Of a DNA stretch of 64,000 bases, positions 19,014-28,466 are shown in pieces (the stretch's first letter is position 1; each line of letters starts with the position of its first letter). The stretch covers positions 372,001-436,000 of the forward strand of contig NZ_SLYW01000004.1 in the NCBI RefSeq assembly GCF_004343585.1. The letters are read 5' to 3'. Source of the stretch: Neorhizobium sp. JUb45 (lineage in GTDB: Bacteria > Pseudomonadota > Alphaproteobacteria > Rhizobiales > Rhizobiaceae). The translations under genes were made by a program, and so were the position numbers. The notes under the pieces are model-generated. The model ran no database searches and had not been told where the DNA came from. It was given only the letters and a program-made list of their open reading frames with translations.

Positions 19014-19028
19014 TGACTGTAAATGTCA
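19014..19028. promoter_or_regulatory. candidate RirA iron-responsive operator (TGA-N9-TCA)
   Basis: The 15 bases TGACTGTAAATGTCA match the rhizobial IRO consensus TGA-N9-TCA. They sit inside a longer imperfect repeat (ATTCATGAC, seven bases, GTCAAGAAT; 19009-19033). The site lies 44 bases upstream of the siderophore-reductase start. RirA represses iron-uptake genes in Rhizobium when iron is sufficient. The motif is short, so this is a candidate. Confidence 0.5.
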
Positions 19029-19072
19029 AGAATGCACCTGATCACATCGAACACAAGCGGATCAGAAAACGA

Positions 19073-19948
19073 TCAACGCAGCATTTTGGGGCCACCCAAA
19101 ATCTTGTCGTCGATCTCGCCGATCGCCTCGAGGTCACGGCCGACATAATCGATGGAGGTGAGGATATGCCGCAGCACGTTGATGCGTGCCCGCCGCTTGT
19201 CGTTGGAGAGAACGACGGTCCACGGGCTGTCGTCCTTGTGGGTCTTGTCCAGCATGACGTCGCGCTTGGCGGTATAGTCGTCCCATTTGGGCAGGCCGGC
19301 AATGTCCATCGGCGACAGTTTCCATGTCTTCAACGGATCATGGCGGCGATCGTGAAAGCGCTTCAGCTGCATCTCATGGCCGATATCCAGCCAGAACTTG
19401 AAGAAATGAATGCCGTCATCGACGATCATTTGCTCGATGTAAGGCACTGTTTTCATGAAGTCGCGATACTGCTCGATCGTGCAGAAGCCCATGACCGGCT
19501 CGACCACGGCGCGGTTATACCAGGAGCGGTCGAACAGGGTGATTTCGCCGGCACTCGGGAAATGCGTCACGTAACGTTGAAAATACCACTGTCCCGCCTC
19601 GCGTTCGGTCGGCTTGGCCAGCGCCACGATATGGGCGGAACGCGGGTTGAGATAGGAGTGCAGGTTGAAGATCGTACCACCCTTGCCGGCAGCGTCGCGT
19701 CCTTCGAACAGCGCCATCAGCCGCTTGCCGGTGGATTGCAGCGAATATTGCAGCTTGACCATCTCGACTTGCAGCGCATGCATCTGCTTGTCGTATTTTT
19801 CGCGGTTGAGCTTGTCCTCGTAAGGGAAGTCGCCGGAGGCGAGCGCCTTTTCCTCCACCCAGTCGGGCAGGTCGGGATCGTCGATGTTGAAGATCCGCTT
19901 CTTGCCCTTGATATCGAGTTCGACTGCGCGGCTCTGGTCAATGTCCAT
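19073..19948 (-). CDS. ppk2: polyphosphate kinase 2
   Basis: 291 residues, a single-domain class I PPK2. Walker A is [10 protein letters not shown], the Walker B/lid region is [19 protein letters not shown], and the conserved [34 protein letters not shown] block follows. These enzymes move phosphate between polyphosphate and nucleoside diphosphates. It diverges from phoR across about 210 bases at the head of the phosphate-regulon cluster, which fits polyphosphate turnover during phosphate stress. A GGAGGAT ribosome site precedes the ATG. Confidence 0.95.
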   Translation of the reverse strand: MDIDQSRAVELDIKGKKRIFNIDDPDLPDWVEEKALASGDFPYEDKLNREKYDKQMHALQVEMVKLQYSLQSTGKRLMALFEGRDAAGKGGTIFNLHSYLNPRSAHIVALAKPTEREAGQWYFQRYVTHFPSAGEITLFDRSWYNRAVVEPVMGFCTIEQYRDFMKTVPYIEQMIVDDGIHFFKFWLDIGHEMQLKRFHDRRHDPLKTWKLSPMDIAGLPKWDDYTAKRDVMLDKTHKDDSPWTVVLSNDKRRARINVLRHILTSIDYVGRDLEAIGEIDDKILGGPKMLR

Positions 19949-20094
19949 CTATGGCATCCTCCTGGCATATGGTCCGTAAAAACAAAGCTAGTGCAGTCGG
20001 CGGCGCAAAGCCAGTTGGCAAAGCACACAGGGCAATTCATCGTTCTGTTGCAAAGCTGTGCAAAAGCACTTGGCAGTCGTCGGTCGATGCATAT

Positions 20095-20112
20095 CTGTCA
20101 TGATAGCGCTAT
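20095..20112 (+). promoter_or_regulatory. possible Pho box between ppk2 and phoR
   Basis: CTGTCAT is a perfect Pho-box half. It is followed by four bases and GCGCTAT, which matches the second half poorly but gives the expected 11-base register. A ten-base palindrome ATAGCGCTAT overlaps the second half. It lies 47 bases before the phoR start and could serve ppk2 on the other strand. Confidence 0.3.
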
Positions 20113-20158
20113 AAAACCGCGGGTTATCGTTTTGACTGTGGTGATTTGGAGCGCGCGT

Positions 20159-21439
20159 ATGAGCGTGGTGGAAGCGGTGCAAAAAGACAGCAGGCAGACA
20201 GGCATGCGAATGGCTTCCCGGTTCCGGCGCGGCTGGCCGATTTTTGTAGTGGCGACGCTTCTGGCGATCATCGCCTGGTTTTCGCAGGCCGATGGCCTGA
20301 TGGTCGCTGCCGGCTGGGCGTTGATCGTTCTGTCCATCTTCGCCATCCGCTTCGGGTCCTCGGCGGTCGCTAATGCACCGGCAAAAGAAGAGGTCGCCGA
20401 AGAAACGGATGCGCAGCCGCTTGCCGAAATCGTGACCGCCTACAACGCGCTCGATATCCCGATCCTCATTCTGTCCAGCGATGCAACGGTGCTTTTCCAC
20501 AATCCGGCTGCCGAAAAGGCGCTGGGCGAGTTCGAGGTCGGATCGCATCTGTCGGCGCGCCTGCGTTCACCCGGCATTCTCGACATGGTGCGCGAAACGG
20601 TGGCGACCGGCGAGCCGAACCAGATGGAGCATTCCGAGCGGCTGCCATCCGAGCGGGTCTATATTCTGCGCATCGCACCGGTCATGGAAGAGGGGGCACC
20701 TGTCGGTGCCGCGCGTCTTTATGTTCTCTCCTTCCGTGACATTTCCGAACTGCGCCGCCTCGACCGCATGCGCTCCGACTTTGTCGCCAATGCCAGCCAT
20801 GAGCTGCGAACGCCGCTCGCGTCCCTGCGCGGGTTTATCGAGACCATCCAGGGGCCGGCCAAGGGTGACGCCAAGGCGCAGGAAAAATTCCTCGGTATCA
20901 TGCTCGATCAGGCAACGCGCATGAGCCGGCTTGTCGATGATCTGCTGTCACTGTCGCGGCTCGAGCTGAAATCCCATATCGCGCCGGATCAGCGTGTCGA
21001 TCTGCTGCCGCTTGTCTGCCATGTGCGCGATGCGCTTCAGCCGCTGGCGACCGATCTCGGTGTCGATATCCGCATGCACATGCCGGAAGGCAAGGTCGAG
21101 GTGACCGGCGACCGGGACGAACTCGTGCAGGTCGTGGAAAATCTTATCGAGAACGCCTGCAAATACGGGCAGGAGGGTGAGATCGTCGATGTCTATCTCA
21201 CCAAGCAGGAAGGTCAGCCGGTCGAATTCAGCGTTGTCGACCGCGGGCCGGGCATCCCGGCAGAGCATGTGCCGCGTCTCACCGAGCGTTTTTATCGCGT
21301 CAGTGTTGCCGATAGTCGGTCGAAAAAAGGCACCGGTTTGGGGCTCGCCATCGTCAAGCATATTCTCACGCGCCACCGTGCACGGCTGATCGTGAAGTCC
21401 GAAATCGGAAAGGGAACCACGTTTACCGTGCGTTTTTGA
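20159..21439 (+). CDS. phoR: phosphate regulon sensor histidine kinase PhoR
   Basis: 426 residues. Two membrane helices lie at residues 26-41 and 46-63, with almost no periplasmic loop, as is normal for PhoR. A PAS-type sensor domain spans about 88-195. The HisKA box is NASHELRTPLASL, with phosphoryl His214. The ATPase domain shows N box NLIENACKYG, G1 DRGPGIP and G2 GTGLGLAIVKHI. The start at 20159 has GGAG seven bases before it; the frame stays open far upstream, but that part runs antisense to ppk2 and is not coding. It phosphorylates PhoB and takes its signal from the Pst transporter through PhoU, all encoded just downstream. Confidence 0.95.
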   Translation: MSVVEAVQKDSRQTGMRMASRFRRGWPIFVVATLLAIIAWFSQADGLMVAAGWALIVLSIFAIRFGSSAVANAPAKEEVAEETDAQPLAEIVTAYNALDIPILILSSDATVLFHNPAAEKALGEFEVGSHLSARLRSPGILDMVRETVATGEPNQMEHSERLPSERVYILRIAPVMEEGAPVGAARLYVLSFRDISELRRLDRMRSDFVANASHELRTPLASLRGFIETIQGPAKGDAKAQEKFLGIMLDQATRMSRLVDDLLSLSRLELKSHIAPDQRVDLLPLVCHVRDALQPLATDLGVDIRMHMPEGKVEVTGDRDELVQVVENLIENACKYGQEGEIVDVYLTKQEGQPVEFSVVDRGPGIPAEHVPRLTERFYRVSVADSRSKKGTGLGLAIVKHILTRHRARLIVKSEIGKGTTFTVRF

Positions 21440-21500
21440 CATAAAACCCGGATGTGAGATTCACACGGTAAAAATAACGAAATAAAATCAGGTAGATAAA

Positions 21501-21529
21501 CTGTCACAATTGTTTCATCGAAGTGACAT
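21501..21529 (+). promoter_or_regulatory. Pho box (three 7-mer repeats) of the pstS promoter
   Basis: CTGTCAC, GTTTCAT and GTGACAT repeat at exactly 11-base intervals (21501, 21512, 21523), each separated by four bases. Two units make a standard PhoB site; the third extends it. A CATAAA -10-like element overlaps its end at 21526-21531. PhoB~P should activate pstS here under low phosphate. Confidence 0.75.
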
Positions 21530-21632
21530 AAAAGCTGAGGCCAAGGGCAGCTAAGACGTGGCTGTCGAATGCCGGGAAGCGCGAAAATACCGGCTCCAAA
21601 CGCTTTTACAAACCCATACCGGGAGAACATCG

Positions 21633-22667
21633 ATGAACATGTTGAAACTTTCCGCAGCAGCCCTGGTGGCTTCTGTTGCCTTCGCTGGTGCAGCTGCTGC
21701 CCGCGATCAGGTTCAGATCGCCGGCTCCTCCACCGTTCTTCCTTACGCGAAGATCGTTGCCGAGACGTTTGCTGAAACCTTCCCGAACTTCAAGGCTCCG
21801 GTCGTTGAATCCGGCGGCACCGGCGGCGGTCTGAAGGCATTCTGCTCGGGCGTCGGTGAAGGCACGATCGACATTGCCAACGCTTCGCGCAAGATCAACA
21901 AGAGCGAAGCTGAAGCCTGCAAGGCTGCCGGCGTCAACGACGTTCAGGAGGTCCGCATCGGTTACGACGGCATCGTATTTGCCGCTGACTCGTCCAACGG
22001 CGACATGAAGATCGAGCCGAAGGACCTCTACAAGGCTCTGGCCGCTGAAGTCATCGTTGATGGCAAGCTGGTTGCCAACCCTTACAAGAACTGGTCGGAC
22101 ATCAACGCTACCCTGCCGAAGGGCCCGATCGCTGCCTACATCCCGGGTTCCAAGCACGGCACCCGCGAAGTCTTCGAAGAGAAGATCATGGCTGAAGGCT
22201 GCAAGGAAGCCGGCGCCACCGACGTCATCAAGGCTGCCATCACCGATGCCAAGCAGGCTGCCGCCAAGTGCGTAGCAGTTCGCAAGGACGGCGTTGCTGT
22301 CGACATCGACGGTGACTACACCGAGACGCTCGCTCGTATCGCTGCCAACAAGACCGGCCTCGGCGTCTTCGGTCTGGCCTTCTACGAAAACAACAAGGAC
22401 AAGCTGAAGGTTGCGACCGTATCGGGCGTTTCTGCTTCGACCGACACGATCTCTTCCGGCAAGTATCCGGTTTCCCGCCCGCTGTACTTCTACGTGAAGA
22501 AGGCTCACCTGGGCGTTATCCCGGGCCTGAAGGAATACGTCGAGTTCTTCATCTCCGACGACATGGTTGGCCCGGACAGCCCGCTGGCTGAATACGGCCT
22601 GGTTGCTGCTCCGGACGATCAGCGCGAAGCAGTCCGCAAGGACTTCGCAGCCGGCAAGACCATGTAA
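21633..22667 (+). CDS. pstS: phosphate ABC transporter, substrate-binding protein
   Basis: 344 residues with a clear Sec signal (MNMLKLSAAALVASVAFAGAAAA). The mature protein begins RDQVQIAGSSTVLPYAKIVAETFAE; the GSSTVLP loop and SGGTGGGLKAFCSGVGEGTIDIANASRK are phosphate-contacting segments of PstS. It is the periplasmic, high-affinity phosphate receptor for PstCAB. GGGAGA precedes the ATG at 21633. Codon use looks more biased than in neighbours (many GCT, AAG, CTG), as expected for an abundant protein. A terminator separates it from pstC. Confidence 0.97.
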   Translation: MNMLKLSAAALVASVAFAGAAAARDQVQIAGSSTVLPYAKIVAETFAETFPNFKAPVVESGGTGGGLKAFCSGVGEGTIDIANASRKINKSEAEACKAAGVNDVQEVRIGYDGIVFAADSSNGDMKIEPKDLYKALAAEVIVDGKLVANPYKNWSDINATLPKGPIAAYIPGSKHGTREVFEEKIMAEGCKEAGATDVIKAAITDAKQAAAKCVAVRKDGVAVDIDGDYTETLARIAANKTGLGVFGLAFYENNKDKLKVATVSGVSASTDTISSGKYPVSRPLYFYVKKAHLGVIPGLKEYVEFFISDDMVGPDSPLAEYGLVAAPDDQREAVRKDFAAGKTM

Positions 22668-22677
22668 TCAATGACCC

Positions 22678-22711
22678 GGCGCCGCCCTTCAAAGGCGGCG
22701 CCGACTTTTTT
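22678..22711 (+). terminator. intrinsic terminator between pstS and pstC
   Basis: Arms GGCGCCGCC and GGCGGCGCC form a perfect nine-base stem with a seven-base loop, followed by GAC and six T. Placed ten bases after the pstS stop. It probably ends most transcripts after pstS and lets a fraction read through into pstCAB. Confidence 0.9.
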
Positions 22712-22864
22712 CTTCTTCTTTTGGCCTTTCGGTCGCCCGGTCAGGGGCGGCCTGTAGCGGACCCGCAGTTGTGGCTGCGTTGAGTAACCGCGAATAAATC
22801 GGTTCCGATGATTGGGATTGTGCGGTAATGCGTGCCGCCGATGGCGGTAGGCCGGGGGATACTA

Positions 22865-24349
22865 ATGAGCACACCATTGATTTTGTTGGCCTTGGCGATC
22901 ATTGCCATTGCCTGTTATGTCGCCGGGACACGGCGCGCTCTGGCAATTGCCGGCGGCTTGTCCTCCAATCTGCATTCCCGTCAGGGTTATTACGGCAGTT
23001 TTGTCGCCATCTGTGCCACGGTGCCGGCGGCGATCGTTCTTGCCGTCTGGCTGATTGCCAGCCCTTTCTACATCAATTCGACGGTCATGAGCGGCTTCCC
23101 TGAAGAGGTGAAGACGCAGAGTGAAGCGCAGCAGGGCCTCAGCTTCGGCATGGTCGGCGGGCTTGCTCGCGGCATGGATGTGCTGACACTCGAGGAAATC
23201 GACGCTGTCAGCGCCAATCCGGCCGAACTTCGTAGCCTGCTCGGCACCAAGGGTGTCGCGCTTGCCGGTGATCCTGAGCCGTGGATGGTCGTGTCCGCCG
23301 GCGATCTCAACGCCATGCAGAAGATCAGCAGCCGCATCATGACGGCAGTCGTGCTGATCATCGCGCTTGCTGGTGCCGGTCTCTCCTATGTCCGCATCGC
23401 GCCGCGCTTTCGCGCCCGCAACCGGGTCGAAAAGGTCATTCTTTCCGCTCTGGTCCTCGCATCGTCGATCGCCATCGTCACCACGATCGGCATCGTCATG
23501 TCGATGCTGACCGAAGCCACGCACTTCTTCGGCCGCGTGTCGCCCTGGGAATTCTTCTTCGGCACCGTCTGGGATCCGCGCTTTGCTGCGGCCGGCGCAA
23601 CCGCTTCGGAAGGCCAGTTCGGTCTTATCCCGCTTCTCGCCGGCACGCTTTATATCGGCTTCGTCGCCATGCTTGTCGCCGTCCCGGTCGGCCTGTTCTC
23701 CGCCATCTATATGTCGGAATACGCCTCTCCGAGAGTGCGCTCCATCGCCAAGCCGCTGCTCGAAGTCCTGGCCGGCATCCCGACCATCGTTTACGGCTTC
23801 TTCGCGCTCACCTCGGTCGGTCCGTTCCTGCGTGACATCTCGGCGCAGCTGAGCGGGCTTACCACCGGTGAATACGCCAACTTCATTCAGGCGCAGAGCG
23901 TTCTGACCGCCGGTTTCGTGATGGGCATCATGCTGATCCCTTACGTCTCCTCGCTGTCGGACGATATCATCACCGCGGTGCCGCGTGCCCTGCGTGACGG
24001 TTCGCTCGGTCTCGGCGCCACCAAGTCGGAAACCATCAAGAAGGTCGTCATGCCGGCAGCTCTGCCGGGTGTGGTCGGTGCTCTCCTGATGACCGCCTCG
24101 CGCGCCATCGGCGAAACCATGATTGTGGTGCTTGCCGCCGGTGTTGCCGCCCGCATGCAGCTCAATCCTTTCGAGCCGATGACCACCGTGACGGTCAAGA
24201 TCGTCAGCCAGCTGACGGGCGACCTTGAATTCACCTCGCCGCAGACGCTGGTTGCCTTCGCACTTGGCATCACGCTGTTTGCGATCACGCTTTGCCTCAA
24301 CATCTACGCGCTCTTCATTGTGCGCAAATACCGGGAGCAGTACGAATGA
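22865..24349 (+). CDS. pstC: phosphate ABC transporter, permease subunit PstC
   Basis: 494 residues, the long rhizobial form. An N-terminal extension with two membrane helices and a roughly 100-residue loop precedes the canonical permease domain. The inner-membrane EAA loop reads LGATKSETIKKVVMPAALPGVVGALLM, and LEVLAGIPTIVYGFFAL is conserved. The start at 22865 (MSTPLILLALAII) follows a GGGGGA site; an in-frame ATG at 22832 is less likely. Its stop overlaps the pstA start (ATGA). Confidence 0.94.
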   Translation: MSTPLILLALAIIAIACYVAGTRRALAIAGGLSSNLHSRQGYYGSFVAICATVPAAIVLAVWLIASPFYINSTVMSGFPEEVKTQSEAQQGLSFGMVGGLARGMDVLTLEEIDAVSANPAELRSLLGTKGVALAGDPEPWMVVSAGDLNAMQKISSRIMTAVVLIIALAGAGLSYVRIAPRFRARNRVEKVILSALVLASSIAIVTTIGIVMSMLTEATHFFGRVSPWEFFFGTVWDPRFAAAGATASEGQFGLIPLLAGTLYIGFVAMLVAVPVGLFSAIYMSEYASPRVRSIAKPLLEVLAGIPTIVYGFFALTSVGPFLRDISAQLSGLTTGEYANFIQAQSVLTAGFVMGIMLIPYVSSLSDDIITAVPRALRDGSLGLGATKSETIKKVVMPAALPGVVGALLMTASRAIGETMIVVLAAGVAARMQLNPFEPMTTVTVKIVSQLTGDLEFTSPQTLVAFALGITLFAITLCLNIYALFIVRKYREQYE

Positions 24350-25662
24350 CCGACGTGGTTTCTTCCCCCGCCGGCGTGCTTGCAAAGCCCGCCCGCCGCG
24401 ATATCGGCATCAAGCGCCGCTACGCCGCCGAACGCCGCTTCCGCGCCTATGGCATCGCCGCCCTGTCCTTCGGGCTTCTGTTCCTGGCACTGCTTCTGTG
24501 GTCGGTCGTTTCCAAGGGTTACACCGCCTTCCAGCAGACGATGATCACCGTTCCGGTCGAATTCTCCGAACAGGTCATCGACAAGGATAACGAGCGCGCT
24601 ACCGATCCGCAGAAGCTGATGACGGCAAACTATCCGATCATCGCCCGCAATGCGGTGGCCAAGGCACTCGGCGTTGCCGAAAGCAACACGGCCGATCTGC
24701 GTGCCGTCAACCAGATGATTTCGAACAGCGTCCGCAGCCAGCTGCGCGACATGGTCGTCGCCAACCCGCAAATCATCGGCACCACCCAGACGGTGTCGCT
24801 GCTTGCAGCCGGTGATATCGACAGCGCCTGGAAGGGCCAGATCAATCTCGACGTGTCGGAAGACAACCGCAAGGTTTCCGACAAGCAGGTTGGCTGGATG
24901 AACCAGCTGGCTGAAGCCGGCGCGCTCGCCAAGCACTTCAACGGCGGCATCTTCTTCAACGGCGCATCCAGCCGTCCGGAAGCAGCCGGCGTCGGCGTCG
25001 CCCTGATCGGCTCGTTCTACATGATGCTGATCGTGCTGGTCCTGTCGCTGCCGATCGGTGTTGCCGCCTCGATCTATCTTGAGGAATTCGCTCCGAAGAA
25101 CAGGCTGACCGACCTGATCGAGGTGAACATCAACAACCTCGCGGCCGTTCCGTCGATCGTCTACGGTTTGCTCGGTCTGGCTGTGTTCGTCAACTTCATG
25201 GGCCTGCCGCGCTCGGCCTCGCTGGTCGGCGGTCTGGTTCTGACCCTGATGACGCTGCCGACCATCATCATCGCCACCCGCGCGGCATTGAAGGCGGTTC
25301 CGCCGTCGATCCGTGCGGCCGCACTCGGCCTCGGCGCTTCGAAGATGCAGACCATCTTCCACCACGTCCTGCCGCTTGCCATGCCGGGCATTCTGACCGG
25401 CACCATCATCGGCCTGGCGCACGCGCTTGGCGAAACCGCGCCGCTTCTTCTGATCGGCATGGTCGCCTTCGTCGCCAACTATCCGACCACTCCCATGGAT
25501 CCGTCCACGGCCCTGCCGGTGCAGATCTACATGTGGGCCAACGAGGCGGAACGCGCCTTCGTCGAAAGAACCTCGGGAGCAATCATTATCCTGCTCCTGT
25601 TCCTCATTGTCATGAACGTCGGTGCGATCCTGTTGCGCCGCCGCTTCGAACGGCGCTGGTAG
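24346..25662 (+). CDS. pstA: phosphate ABC transporter, permease subunit PstA
   Basis: 438 residues. One N-terminal membrane helix ([19 protein letters not shown]) precedes a long loop. The permease domain then carries the coupling motif [26 protein letters not shown] and an [12 protein letters not shown] helix. Longer than E. coli PstA, as in other rhizobia. ATGA overlap with pstC couples translation. Ends 13 bases before pstB. Confidence 0.94.
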   Translation: MTDVVSSPAGVLAKPARRDIGIKRRYAAERRFRAYGIAALSFGLLFLALLLWSVVSKGYTAFQQTMITVPVEFSEQVIDKDNERATDPQKLMTANYPIIARNAVAKALGVAESNTADLRAVNQMISNSVRSQLRDMVVANPQIIGTTQTVSLLAAGDIDSAWKGQINLDVSEDNRKVSDKQVGWMNQLAEAGALAKHFNGGIFFNGASSRPEAAGVGVALIGSFYMMLIVLVLSLPIGVAASIYLEEFAPKNRLTDLIEVNINNLAAVPSIVYGLLGLAVFVNFMGLPRSASLVGGLVLTLMTLPTIIIATRAALKAVPPSIRAAALGLGASKMQTIFHHVLPLAMPGILTGTIIGLAHALGETAPLLLIGMVAFVANYPTTPMDPSTALPVQIYMWANEAERAFVERTSGAIIILLLFLIVMNVGAILLRRRFERRW

Positions 25663-25675
25663 AAGGAGCTCTGTT

Positions 25676-26491
25676 ATGAACATGATGTCTGAAGCAGCAG
25701 TGGAAAAGGCGCTAGACAAGAAGATGACTGACATGTCCTACAAGATGATCGGCAACGACGTATCCGTCTATTACGGCGAGAAACGCGCCCTGTTCGACGT
25801 CAACCTCAACGTTCGCGAAAACACCGTCACGGCGCTTATCGGCCCGTCCGGTTGCGGCAAGTCGACCTTCCTGCGCACGCTGAACCGCATGAACGACACG
25901 ATCGAGGGTTGCCGCGTCACCGGCAAGATCACGCTCGACAACGACGATATCTACGACAAGGAAATCGACGTCGTGGAACTGCGTGCCCGCGTCGGCATGG
26001 TGTTCCAGAAGCCGAACCCGTTCCCGAAGTCGATTTATGAAAACATCGCCTACGGTCCGCGCATCCATGGTCTTGCCCGCAACAAGGCGGACATGGACCA
26101 GATCGTTGAAGCCAGCCTTCAGCGCGCGGGTCTCTGGACCGAAGTCAAGGATCGTCTGCATGAAGGCGGCACCGGCTTGTCCGGTGGTCAGCAGCAGCGT
26201 CTGTGCATCGCCCGCGCCGTCGCCGTTTCGCCGGAAGTCATCCTGATGGATGAACCCTGTTCGGCGCTCGATCCGATCGCAACCGCCAAGGTCGAGGAAC
26301 TGATCCACGAACTGCGCGCCAATTACACGATCGTCATCGTCACGCACTCGATGCAGCAGGCGGCCCGCGTGTCGCAGCGCACCGCCATGTTCCACCTTGG
26401 CCAGCTGGTCGAGGAAAACGACACCGACAAGATGTTCACCAATCCCGATGACCAGCGCACGCAGGATTACATCATGGGCCGCTTCGGCTGA
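25676..26491 (+). CDS. pstB: phosphate ABC transporter, ATP-binding protein
   Basis: 271 residues. Walker A is GPSGCGKST, the signature is LSGGQQQRL, Walker B is [13 protein letters not shown], and the switch His lies in [14 protein letters not shown]. The PstB-specific stretch [27 protein letters not shown] is present. AAGGAG precedes the ATG at 25676. It powers phosphate uptake by PstCA and takes part in signalling to PhoR. Confidence 0.97.
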   Translation: MNMMSEAAVEKALDKKMTDMSYKMIGNDVSVYYGEKRALFDVNLNVRENTVTALIGPSGCGKSTFLRTLNRMNDTIEGCRVTGKITLDNDDIYDKEIDVVELRARVGMVFQKPNPFPKSIYENIAYGPRIHGLARNKADMDQIVEASLQRAGLWTEVKDRLHEGGTGLSGGQQQRLCIARAVAVSPEVILMDEPCSALDPIATAKVEELIHELRANYTIVIVTHSMQQAARVSQRTAMFHLGQLVEENDTDKMFTNPDDQRTQDYIMGRFG

Positions 26492-26543
26492 TCCGGGTCT
26501 TTGACCCGAATTGCCTGAACCGCAGACATCAAGGATCAGAAAA

Positions 26544-27257
26544 ATGGTTTCGACCCATATTCTTTCGGCCTACGACGAAGAGCTGAAATATTTGAACCGC
26601 CGCATTTCCGAAATGGGCGGCCTGGCTGAGCAGATGTGCGGCGATGCCGTGCGCGCGCTCGTCAATTCCGACACGGCGCTGGCCCAGAAGATCATTTCCG
26701 ACGACGTCATCCTCGATCACGCCGAGCGCGAGATCCAGGACAAGGCGATCGTCACCATTGCCAAGCGTCAGCCGATGGCGGCCGACCTTCGCGAAATCAT
26801 CGGCACGCTGCGCATCGCAGCAGACCTTGAGCGCGTCGGCGATCTTGGCAAGAACACTGCCAAGCGCGTCATCGCCGTGCAGGGCACCGGCGTTCCGCGC
26901 AAGCTGGCCCGTGGCCTGGAGCATCTCTCGGATCTCGCCCTCGTGCAGCTCAAGGACGTTCTCGACGTGTTTGCCAGCCGCTCGGCTGAAAAGGCGGAAA
27001 TCATCCGTGCCCGCGACGAGGAAATCGACGCGATGTACACGTCGCTGTTCCGCGAACTCCTGACCTACATGATGGAAGATCCGCGCAACATCACCACCTG
27101 CACGCATCTCCTGTTCTGCGCCAAGAACATCGAGCGCATCGGCGACCACGCCACCAACATCGCCGAGACCATCTATTACATCAAGACCGGTGCCCAGCTT
27201 GAAGGCGAACGCCCGAAGGACGATACGGCAAACACGGTTGGTGCACTCGTCGAGTGA
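26544..27257 (+). CDS. phoU: phosphate-signalling protein PhoU
   Basis: 237 residues forming two homologous three-helix PhoU repeats, recognisable by AEREIQDKAIVTIAKRQPMAADLREIIGTLRIAADLERVGDLGKN and, in the second half, LFCAKNIERIGDHATNIAE. The E(R/I)xGD motifs are metal-binding sites in the family. It keeps PhoR from activating PhoB when phosphate is plentiful. The start at 26544 follows AAGGATCAG; an upstream in-frame start at 26511 lacks one. Confidence 0.96.
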   Translation: MVSTHILSAYDEELKYLNRRISEMGGLAEQMCGDAVRALVNSDTALAQKIISDDVILDHAEREIQDKAIVTIAKRQPMAADLREIIGTLRIAADLERVGDLGKNTAKRVIAVQGTGVPRKLARGLEHLSDLALVQLKDVLDVFASRSAEKAEIIRARDEEIDAMYTSLFRELLTYMMEDPRNITTCTHLLFCAKNIERIGDHATNIAETIYYIKTGAQLEGERPKDDTANTVGALVE

Positions 27258-27281
27258 CGGGTGAAACGGAGCAGATAAGAC

Positions 27282-27965
27282 ATGCTACCCAAGATCGCGG
27301 TCGTTGAAGACGAAGAAGCACTGAGCGTGCTTCTTCGCTACAATCTCGAAGCCGAAGGATATGAGGTCGAAACCGTTTTGCGCGGTGACGAGGCCGAAAT
27401 CCGACTTCAGGAACGCGTTCCTGACCTTCTCATCCTCGACTGGATGCTGCCGGGCGTTTCCGGCATCGAACTGTGCCGGCGCCTGCGCATGCGGCCGGAG
27501 ACCGAACGTCTGCCGATCATCATGCTGACGGCACGCGGCGAGGAAAGCGAACGTGTTCGCGGTCTGGCGACGGGCGCAGACGATTATGTCGTAAAACCGT
27601 TTTCCACGCCGGAACTGATGGCCCGCGTCAAGGCTATGCTGCGCCGAGCCAAGCCGGAAGTTCTCTCCAGCGTGCTGAAATGCGGTGATATCGAGCTTGA
27701 TCGCGAGACACACCGTGTTCACCGCAAGAGCCGCGAAGTGCGCCTCGGCCCGACCGAGTTCCGCCTTCTGGAATTCCTTATGGTCTCGCCGGGCCGCGTG
27801 TTTTCGCGCTCGCAGCTGCTGGATGGCGTCTGGGGCCATGACATCTATGTGGATGAGCGTACCGTCGACGTGCATGTCGGACGCCTGCGCAAGGCCCTGA
27901 ACTTTTCCAACATGCAGGATGTCATCCGCACCGTTCGCGGCGCGGGTTATTCGATGGAAGCCTGA
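27282..27965 (+). CDS. phoB: phosphate regulon response regulator PhoB
   Basis: 227 residues. The receiver domain has acidic ED at residues 9-11, phospho-acceptor Asp53 (LILDWMLPG) and Lys in VVKPF. An OmpR-type winged helix follows (REVRLGPTEFRLLEFLMVSPGRVFSRSQLLDGVWG, YVDERTVDVHVGRLRKAL). Partner of PhoR; binds the Pho box before pstS. Last gene of the operon, followed by a strong terminator. Confidence 0.97.
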   Translation: MLPKIAVVEDEEALSVLLRYNLEAEGYEVETVLRGDEAEIRLQERVPDLLILDWMLPGVSGIELCRRLRMRPETERLPIIMLTARGEESERVRGLATGADDYVVKPFSTPELMARVKAMLRRAKPEVLSSVLKCGDIELDRETHRVHRKSREVRLGPTEFRLLEFLMVSPGRVFSRSQLLDGVWGHDIYVDERTVDVHVGRLRKALNFSNMQDVIRTVRGAGYSMEA

Positions 27966-27991
27966 TCGGTTTCACCTGCTCACAATGAAAA

Positions 27992-28027
27992 TGGCCCGGA
28001 TGTGTCTCGCATCCGGGCCATTTTTTT
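27992..28027 (+). terminator. intrinsic terminator after phoB
   Basis: Arms TGGCCCGGAT and ATCCGGGCCA with a nine-base loop, then seven T. It ends the phosphate operon and overlaps the last codon of the convergent gene. Confidence 0.93.
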
Positions 28028-28466
28028 ATTCTGCTGGTGCCTGCGCCTCGCGCCATTCCGGCAGCGGAAAGATCCGGTCATATGCCATGTTGAAGAGGAA
28101 GGCGTAGACCAGGTAGAAGGTCGCGAACGAGATATCCATCACCAGCGCCTGCCAGAGCGTCACGCCCAGATACCAGGCGATGAACGGCAGGAGTGCGACC
28201 AGCAGGCCAAACTCGAACAGCACGGTATGGGCCACGCGCAGAGGCATGGTTTTCAGAGTGCTGCCGCGAAACTTCTGCATCAGGTGGTCGAAGCCGAGAT
28301 TGTAGATGTAGTTCCAGGCCGTCGCGACAGTTGCCGAGACGATGCCGACGACACCGACATGTTCCACCGGAAGATGGAAAACGAAGGACGCGAGCGGAGT
28401 GAAAAGCGCAAGCCCGATGATTTCAAAGCTGAGTGCGTGGCGAATACGGTCGCGCGTCGTGCGCAT
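28026..28466 (-). CDS. PACE-family (bacterial transmembrane pair) efflux-type protein
   Basis: 146 residues made of two similar halves, each opening with R-x(3-4)-H-x(5)-E and containing two membrane helices. The first half is RDRIRHALSFEIIGLALFTPLASFVF and the second LRVAHTVLFEFGLLVALLPFIAW. The repeated HxxxFE pattern is the mark of the proteobacterial antimicrobial compound efflux (PACE) family, whose tested members export chlorhexidine and other biocides or polyamines. The ATG at 28466 is chosen over a TTG two codons earlier. Substrate unknown; isolated gene. Confidence 0.8.
   Translation of the reverse strand: MRTTRDRIRHALSFEIIGLALFTPLASFVFHLPVEHVGVVGIVSATVATAWNYIYNLGFDHLMQKFRGSTLKTMPLRVAHTVLFEFGLLVALLPFIAWYLGVTLWQALVMDISFATFYLVYAFLFNMAYDRIFPLPEWREAQAPAE

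Noticed and set aside
18992..20158. Long open frame joined upstream of phoR
   Set aside because: It runs antisense to the well-supported ppk2 gene and lacks a ribosome site; phoR has a good start at 20159.
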